A DNA stretch of 64,000 nt, from the NCBI GenBank assembly GCA_902790215.1, contig CADAQX010000023.1:1-64000 (forward strand), in the 5' to 3' direction. Under the pieces are notes generated by a model. The model ran no database searches. It had not been told where the DNA came from and saw only the letters and a program-made list of their open reading frames with translations. The position numbers were made by a program, and so were the translations under genes. Each line of letters begins with the position of its first letter. Within the stretch, counting starts at the first letter, position 1. Source of the stretch: an uncultured Bacteroidota bacterium (GTDB lineage Bacteria > Bacteroidota > Bacteroidia > Bacteroidales > P3). Below are positions 59,802 to 64,000 of the stretch, piece by piece.

Positions 59802-59895
59802 TGTTGAAATATTTTATGTTTTCTATTTGTCGTAATATTGATAATAACCAATTGTTCAAATTCTTGTGGCTATTGTACCCTTTTGTTTGAACAGG

Positions 59896-59903
59896 CAAAT
59901 ATA
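59896..59903 (-). promoter_or_regulatory. -7 element (TATATTTG) of the threonine dehydrogenase gene
   Basis: Minus-strand TATATTTGCC preceded by A/T-rich sequence; about 95 bases upstream of ATG 59801. Confidence 0.6.
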
Positions 59904-60034
59904 CAAAAATAATCTGAATTGTGAATGTTGTTTTAAGAAAAGGGAGTGGATTTATGTTTAATGTTGATATGTTGATACGTTTATACGATGCAATAAACTT
60001 ATCAACTTATCAACGCAAATTGTGTTTTTTTTCG

Positions 60035-60042
60035 TACTTTTG
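60035..60042 (+). promoter_or_regulatory. -7 element (TACTTTTG) of the DUF2156 gene
   Basis: Plus-strand TACTTTTGTA, 26 bases before ATG 60068; fixes the start, as upstream in-frame codons would not be transcribed. Confidence 0.7.
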
Positions 60043-60067
60043 TAGTCTTGAATTGTACATCTGCTAT

Positions 60068-61003
60068 ATGACAAACCCGTGTGATACAGGCCGATTGGCG
60101 TTTCATCCGCTGTCTGTTGCCGACCGCGCTGCGGTGCAGGCGGTGACGCTTGCCGCCGGCAGGCGCAACTGCAACTATACCTTTGCCAACCTTATCGGGT
60201 GGCAGTTCTGGTTCAACACCGAGGTGTGCCTGTGCCGGGAGACTGTTGTGTTCCGTTTCAACCTGATGGGTCGGCGTGCCTATATGGTGTGCTCGGCGGC
60301 GCCTTTCTCTGCGCGGCTGGTGGAGCTGCTGTGTTCCGATGCGGCGGCGGTGGGCGCTGACTTGATGATTATCGGTGTGGAGGACGAGCCGGCTGCGCAG
60401 GTGGCGGCTTTGCTGCCCGGACGGGTGACGGTCGAGCCTCGGAGGAACCAGTATGACTACATCTATCTGCGACGGGAGCTGGCCGAGCTCAAGGGCGGCA
60501 GCCTCAAGGCTAAGCGCAACCATGTCAACAAGTTCCTTTCGATGTATCCCGATTTCTGCTACCGCCCGTTGGAGCCCTCGCTCTTCGACGAGTGCCGCCG
60601 TCTGGCCAAGCTGTGGCGTAGCGAGGTGGACGAGAACGGGCACGACACAGGGTATGACTCCAGCGCCGATGCCGAGGCAAGGGCTATGGAGAACGTCTTC
60701 TCCCACTGGGAACAGCTGGATGCCCTGGGTGGCAGCATCTTCATCGACGGGCGCCTGGTGGCCTTCACTTACGGCGCACCTGTGACCCACGACACTTTCG
60801 ACGTCTGTGTGGAGAAAGCCAACCGCCGCATCGACGGGGCGTTCAATATCATCAACCAGCAGTTTGCCGCCCACCTGCCTGAACAATACATCTATATGAA
60901 CCGCGAGGAGGACATGGGGCTGGAGGGGCTGCGCAAGTCCAAGCTCTCCTATCATCCCCATATTCTGCTCTCATACAATAGCCTTACGATACAATGCCGA
61001 TAG
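60068..61003 (+). CDS. DUF2156 (phosphatidylglycerol lysyltransferase C-terminal-like) acyltransferase
   Basis: 311 residues from ATG 60068. Two tandem GNAT-like folds of the DUF2156 family: TFANLIGWQFWFNTEVCL, YDYIYLRRELAELKGGSLKAKRNHVNKF, and SIFIDGRLVAFTYGAP, AFNIINQQFAAHLPEQYIYMNREEDMGLEGLRKSKLSYHP. Related domains use aminoacyl-tRNA to modify lipids, but this soluble stand-alone form is uncharacterised. Overlaps the next acetyltransferase-like gene by 10 bases. Confidence 0.85.
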   Translation: MTNPCDTGRLAFHPLSVADRAAVQAVTLAAGRRNCNYTFANLIGWQFWFNTEVCLCRETVVFRFNLMGRRAYMVCSAAPFSARLVELLCSDAAAVGADLMIIGVEDEPAAQVAALLPGRVTVEPRRNQYDYIYLRRELAELKGGSLKAKRNHVNKFLSMYPDFCYRPLEPSLFDECRRLAKLWRSEVDENGHDTGYDSSADAEARAMENVFSHWEQLDALGGSIFIDGRLVAFTYGAPVTHDTFDVCVEKANRRIDGAFNIINQQFAAHLPEQYIYMNREEDMGLEGLRKSKLSYHPHILLSYNSLTIQCR

Positions 61004-61512
61004 AATACACATTGCAACGGATGAGCCCCGACGACGCTCAGTTGACGGTGGACTGGATGACCCGCCAGTATGGGTTCGACCCCAAGGAGGTGGAGGAATG
61101 GGTGGCGCACCTGCATTTCAACTGGGGCAAGAGTGTGAAGGCTGTGGATGCAGCGGGCAATGTGATAGGGTTGCTGAATATGAGTGACTATCGCGTCGAG
61201 GAGGAGACGGAGGCCATCCGCTCTGAGAAGCCGGAGCTGCTGGCGCGGCTCAACGGATTGCGGTATATTGCCGTCTTCTCGTTTATCGTGGCTGAGGCGT
61301 ATCGCGGCACCCGGCTGAATTACGATATGATTATGTCGCTGTGGCCGGACCTGCAGGAGTACGACTTTGTCTTTATCCCCGTGATGCACCGCCTGAAGAC
61401 CCACAGCTATTGGAAACGCTGGGGCGCGGTGGAGTTTTTCCGCGACGGGATGTCGGTCTATTACATGCTACCCCTCAGCCCTTCGGCCAAGCAGGTGGCG
61501 CAGACGCTGTAG
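60994..61512 (+). CDS. GNAT-like N-acetyltransferase-fold protein
   Basis: 172 residues. N-terminal YTLQRMSPDDAQLTVDWMTRQYG, AVDAAGNVIGLLNMSDY (beta4-like) and YIAVFSFIVAEAYRGTRLNYDMIMSLWPDL, with a V-x-x-x-x-R-G-x-x-x-like CoA site (VAEAYRGTRLN). Coupled to the DUF2156 gene; both are GNAT-superfamily, so they probably act on a common substrate. Substrate unknown. Confidence 0.75.
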   Translation: MPIEYTLQRMSPDDAQLTVDWMTRQYGFDPKEVEEWVAHLHFNWGKSVKAVDAAGNVIGLLNMSDYRVEEETEAIRSEKPELLARLNGLRYIAVFSFIVAEAYRGTRLNYDMIMSLWPDLQEYDFVFIPVMHRLKTHSYWKRWGAVEFFRDGMSVYYMLPLSPSAKQVAQTL

Positions 61513-61522
61513 GGAATTGTTC

Positions 61523-62017
61523 TCAGATTTTCGGGAAGAAGCGGCCGGTGCGGTGGCAGTATTGTTCGTATTCGTTGCCGAAATCGCGCTGCAGGCGTTT
61601 CTCCTCGCTGCGCACTTGCAGCAGCATTACCAGCACAAAGACTACAAAGAACAGGGCGGCCTGCCACTCTTTCATCCACAGGGCGCAGCCGATGAGGTAG
61701 AGGAATATGCCCGAGAGCATGGGGTTGCGGCTCAGGCGGTAGGGTCCTTCGGTCATCAGGTGCTTGGTGCGCGGCGCCACTTCGTGGTTGAAGGCATCCA
61801 TCGGGTTGCCGTCGCCCTTGCGCCGCATATACACGATAGCCCAAATGCTCAGGGCCAAGCCTGTGAGGATGAGCATGGCTGCGATGAGAGCCCATGCTGT
61901 TGAGCTGGGCGGCCACAGCCCGGGTCGGCCGGACACCAGCCACATCAGTGCCGGCATTCCGCCAACGAACACCACACCGCCGAGGGTGTAGCCGAGTATT
62001 TCTCGAAAAAGTTTCAT
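61523..62017 (-). CDS. Isoprenylcysteine/PEMT-family integral membrane methyltransferase
   Basis: 164 residues, four TM helices (about 10-28, 40-60, 95-112, 116-134). C-terminal SAM-binding signature of the ICMT/phospholipid methyltransferase family: GPYRLSRNPMLSGIFLYL, then EEKRLQRDFGNEYEQYCHRTGRFFP. A substrate cannot be predicted (isoprenoid-thiol or lipid methylation in relatives). The start overlaps the TfoX-N stop by 4 bases. Confidence 0.85.
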   Translation of the reverse strand: MKLFREILGYTLGGVVFVGGMPALMWLVSGRPGLWPPSSTAWALIAAMLILTGLALSIWAIVYMRRKGDGNPMDAFNHEVAPRTKHLMTEGPYRLSRNPMLSGIFLYLIGCALWMKEWQAALFFVVFVLVMLLQVRSEEKRLQRDFGNEYEQYCHRTGRFFPKI

Positions 62018-62343
62018 TTCTTCTTGGTTTTGTTTTTGGGTTTCGGCTCGGGGAGCTCGGTGCAGGTGGCCTTGACCAAGGCGGCCAGGTAATCGTGGTC
62101 ATCTACCTCCTCGATATAGAAGTAGGGTTTGGCGCCCTCGTAGGGTGGGCGCATCACCTCGGTGCGCAGCAGTTTGCGGCCCGCCTCGGTGGGCTTGACG
62201 TAGAAACCGTTGTCGCTGATGAGGCCGAATATCTTGCCGTTGCAGTAGATGGCGTAGTCGCCGAACATCTTGCGGGTAGTGATGTCGCCCGCCTTGGCGC
62301 ATTGGTCGGCAATGAATTGTACAAAGTCGGGGTTGCTTGCCAT
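62014..62343 (-). CDS. TfoX N-terminal domain protein
   Basis: 109 residues. TfoX_N signature: FVQFIADQCAKAGDITTRKMFGDYAIYCNGKIFGLI, GFYVKPTEAGRKLL, PYEGAKPYFYIEEVDD. The C-terminal TfoX domain is absent; the tail is Lys-rich (EPKPKNKTKKK). Full-length TfoX/Sxy activates competence genes in gammaproteobacteria; stand-alone N-domains are widespread and uncharacterised. Coupled to the methyltransferase gene. Confidence 0.88.
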   Translation of the reverse strand: MASNPDFVQFIADQCAKAGDITTRKMFGDYAIYCNGKIFGLISDNGFYVKPTEAGRKLLRTEVMRPPYEGAKPYFYIEEVDDHDYLAALVKATCTELPEPKPKNKTKKK

Positions 62344-62392
62344 ATTGTTTACATGTTTTATAATGTTATTGAATTGTTTGGAATATGGGGGG

Positions 62393-63310
62393 TTACTCTA
62401 TCCATGTCAGTTCCCCAGAAAAAATCGTCCATTCGCCATCCTTTTTCTCCATATATACCACGCCCCCTTCATAGATGAACCGGAAATTGACAACGGCACG
62501 CTGCATACGGGTGTCGAAGATGATGGAATAGGCCTCGGGATAAGTCTCGTATTGCCAGTAGCCTCCCCAGTGTCCATAGTATATCTTGGCAGCCTTCGAG
62601 AGGAATTGCATTCTCCGATGGCTCTCATCCTTTGAATACGCAGGCTGCATGATGTTGTTTTCTTCCAGGTTGGTATATGTGTTGCCCAAAAAATTGTTCA
62701 GCAGTTGCACGTAATCATAAGTCAAATAGACAATCTTCTTGTCGGGGAAACTGACCTGCGGACGGAATTCGATAGACGAATCCACAGCTGAGATGGCTAA
62801 TTTCTCCCAATTGGGAATGTCAAAAATACCGTTCAACCAAAGTATGTTGCCAAAACCTGTTTTATTGTGCAAGTATTTTATCCATTTTTTGCGGATGCTG
62901 TCGTCCGAGTAGGTCTGGTTAATCCGGTTTGTGAAATAGGCCTCAAACTCGTCGGGTTTGAAAGGGAGTGTGTCTGTGACGGAAATCTCGTATAGTGTGT
63001 TTTGCACAATAAAATAGGGAAGGTCTTGATAGGAAAACCGTGATTCAAACCCACCGCATCCTATCTTGTCTAATTGAAGCGGCTGGTAGAAGGCCTTGAA
63101 AACCTTGTGGGCTTCGGCCACCCATTGGTTGGGGGCATTGTTTTCGTTGGAGGATATTTCGGCGGACCAGTTGTCGAAGAATTTGTACAACTGCGTTACC
63201 GAGGAGTCCTGATAGGCTTGTTCTATCAAGGCGGCCTGCGACGGGTTCTGCGCGCGAAGGGCAGAGCACAGGAGCAGGAGGAAACCGATATAGAATAGCG
63301 AGTGTTTCAT
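62393..63310 (-). CDS. Secreted protein of unknown function
   Basis: 305 residues from ATG 63310, where the signal peptide MKHSLFYIGFLLLLCSALRAQ begins; the open frame upstream has no signal. The mature part is mixed alpha/beta (LYKFFDNWSAEISSNENN, YFTNRINQTYSDDSIRKKWIKYL, QYETYPEAYSIIFDTRMQRAVVNFRFIYEGG). The C-terminal strands describe a compact sandwich. No motif is recognised. Encoded 11 bases downstream of the cupin gene, so likely co-transcribed. Confidence 0.65.
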   Translation of the reverse strand: MKHSLFYIGFLLLLCSALRAQNPSQAALIEQAYQDSSVTQLYKFFDNWSAEISSNENNAPNQWVAEAHKVFKAFYQPLQLDKIGCGGFESRFSYQDLPYFIVQNTLYEISVTDTLPFKPDEFEAYFTNRINQTYSDDSIRKKWIKYLHNKTGFGNILWLNGIFDIPNWEKLAISAVDSSIEFRPQVSFPDKKIVYLTYDYVQLLNNFLGNTYTNLEENNIMQPAYSKDESHRRMQFLSKAAKIYYGHWGGYWQYETYPEAYSIIFDTRMQRAVVNFRFIYEGGVVYMEKKDGEWTIFSGELTWIE

Positions 63311-63321
63311 CGTTGAAGGGA

Positions 63322-63654
63322 TTATTGTTCGGGCACGATGGCAAAGAAGGTCAGCGGCTCGGTGGCGCTGGCGTTGATGAGGGAGTGCGCGTGGCCTTTG
63401 GGGCAGTAGTGGCACTGTCCGGGGGTGAGGGTTTCCTCGCCGTTGTCGTACAGACAGCGCGCCTCACCACTGAGGATATAGATAATCTCGCTGTTGGTCT
63501 CGTGGCTGTGGTAGCCGATGGAGCAGCCCACATTGAGCCGTCCGCGCATAATCTTGTTCGTTCCGTCGTTGAAGGTGCGGAACATTGTGTCGCCCTCGCC
63601 ACCCTTGAATCGCGGGTTGGCAACCTCCTCCATTTTGGTAAAATCTATTTTCAT
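63322..63654 (-). CDS. Small cupin-domain protein
   Basis: 110 residues, single cupin barrel: motif 1 GYHSHETNSEIIYILSGE (His, His, Glu ligands) and motif 2 CHYCPKGHAHSLIN (His). Metal-binding small cupins act as isomerases or dioxygenases, or as sensors. The substrate is unknown. Confidence 0.85.
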   Translation of the reverse strand: MKIDFTKMEEVANPRFKGGEGDTMFRTFNDGTNKIMRGRLNVGCSIGYHSHETNSEIIYILSGEARCLYDNGEETLTPGQCHYCPKGHAHSLINASATEPLTFFAIVPEQ

Positions 63655-63722
63655 AAGTCAAACTATTTTATCAGTCATTGCGTTTTCTTATAGATACTTG
63701 GAAAGACTATTCCTCATTGGGA

Positions 63723-63992
63723 TTAGTCCCAGCAGCGGATTTCCTGGTTGTAGTCGATGTCCTCTTTGGTGAGCATCGTGCCGCAGTCGGGACAGCGACC
63801 CATCGCGTCGGCATCGAAGGTGCCGCCGCATTCGCACTGCGGGGGCAGTTCCCATCCGCCGCTGAAATCCACAGACAGTGCTTTGCCGCAGCGGTCGCAA
63901 TAGAGCGTCCCCTGCCCGTTGTAGCCCACGCCGTACCTCCGCTGGAACTCATGCCCGCATTTCCGGCATCGCAAAGTGTATATGGTACCCAT
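63723..63992 (-). CDS. Zinc-ribbon protein
   Basis: 89 residues with three CxxC-type pairs: CRKCGHEF (9-12), CDRCGK (32-35), and CECGG plus CPDCG (about 53-76), which can form two zinc ribbons. No enzymatic domain. The start lies 9 bases from the window end, so it is complete as read. Possibly a small RNA- or protein-binding module; function unknown. Confidence 0.75.
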   Translation of the reverse strand: MGTIYTLRCRKCGHEFQRRYGVGYNGQGTLYCDRCGKALSVDFSGGWELPPQCECGGTFDADAMGRCPDCGTMLTKEDIDYNQEIRCWD

Positions 63993-64000
63993 GATAGTAT

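Overview
The window comes from the chromosome of a Bacteroidota bacterium, most likely order Bacteroidales (gut or oral Prevotella/Muribaculum-like lineages). The evidence is the repeated TAnnTTTG -7 promoter element with short leaders and no clear Shine-Dalgarno sequences. It is supported by type III glutamine synthetase, CarboxypepD_reg and TonB-plug domains, ECF sigma/membrane-protein pairs, C69 dipeptidase and a long 2-macroglobulin. Most of the DNA is moderately GC-rich. The restriction-modification gene, the AlbA_2 gene and the AAA_14 gene look AT-richer and are probable acquisitions.

Layout. 1-3.9 kb: glnN (cut by the window edge), a rubrerythrin-type gene broken by an internal deletion, and a lipoprotein esterase. 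3.9-8.1 kb: a one-polypeptide MmeI-like restriction-modification enzyme set between two closely related pentapeptide-repeat genes. 8.2-10.6 kb: small envelope proteins and an ECF sigma factor fused to an N-terminal membrane domain. 11.2-24.2 kb: a long minus-strand series, pth-coaX-OMP-TPR-lptC-HhH-lpxD, continuing into two SGNH hydrolases, an MBOAT acyltransferase and an LtaS-like phosphotransferase. It reads as an LPS/envelope biogenesis and surface O-acylation block. 24.8-29.2 kb: purD converging on a TPP-riboswitch-controlled thiamine uptake operon (TonB receptor plus PnuT). 29.2-36.5 kb: HEAT protein, hydrolase, membrane proteins, comEC and yraN from divergent promoters, and an AlbA_2 ATPase. 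36.6-46.8 kb: sigma/anti-sigma-like pairs, secreted proteins, an AlaX-like editing protein whose 5' end is duplicated upstream, and an apparently circularly permuted solute-binding lipoprotein. 46.9-58.6 kb: an inverted-repeat element, a 53-residue small protein, a degenerate arginase-fold protein, a C69 dipeptidase, a 2072-residue 2-macroglobulin and an AAA_14/DUF4143 ATPase. 58.8-64 kb: SDR-type threonine dehydrogenase, two acetyltransferase-like proteins, a methyltransferase, TfoX-N, a secreted protein, a cupin and a zinc ribbon.

The most unusual feature is small repeats that do not respect gene boundaries. (i) A palindromic MITE-like family has four copies, one with perfect 21-bp terminal inverted repeats. 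(ii) Short AT-rich repeats common between genes also lie in frame inside the 2-macroglobulin gene (four sites) and the LtaS-like gene (one site), and one supplies the alaX stop codon. (iii) A 136-bp segment containing two hairpins forms the start and first 45 codons of two neighbouring unrelated genes. Together these resemble the coding palindromic elements of Rickettsia, and are the main candidate here for something undescribed.
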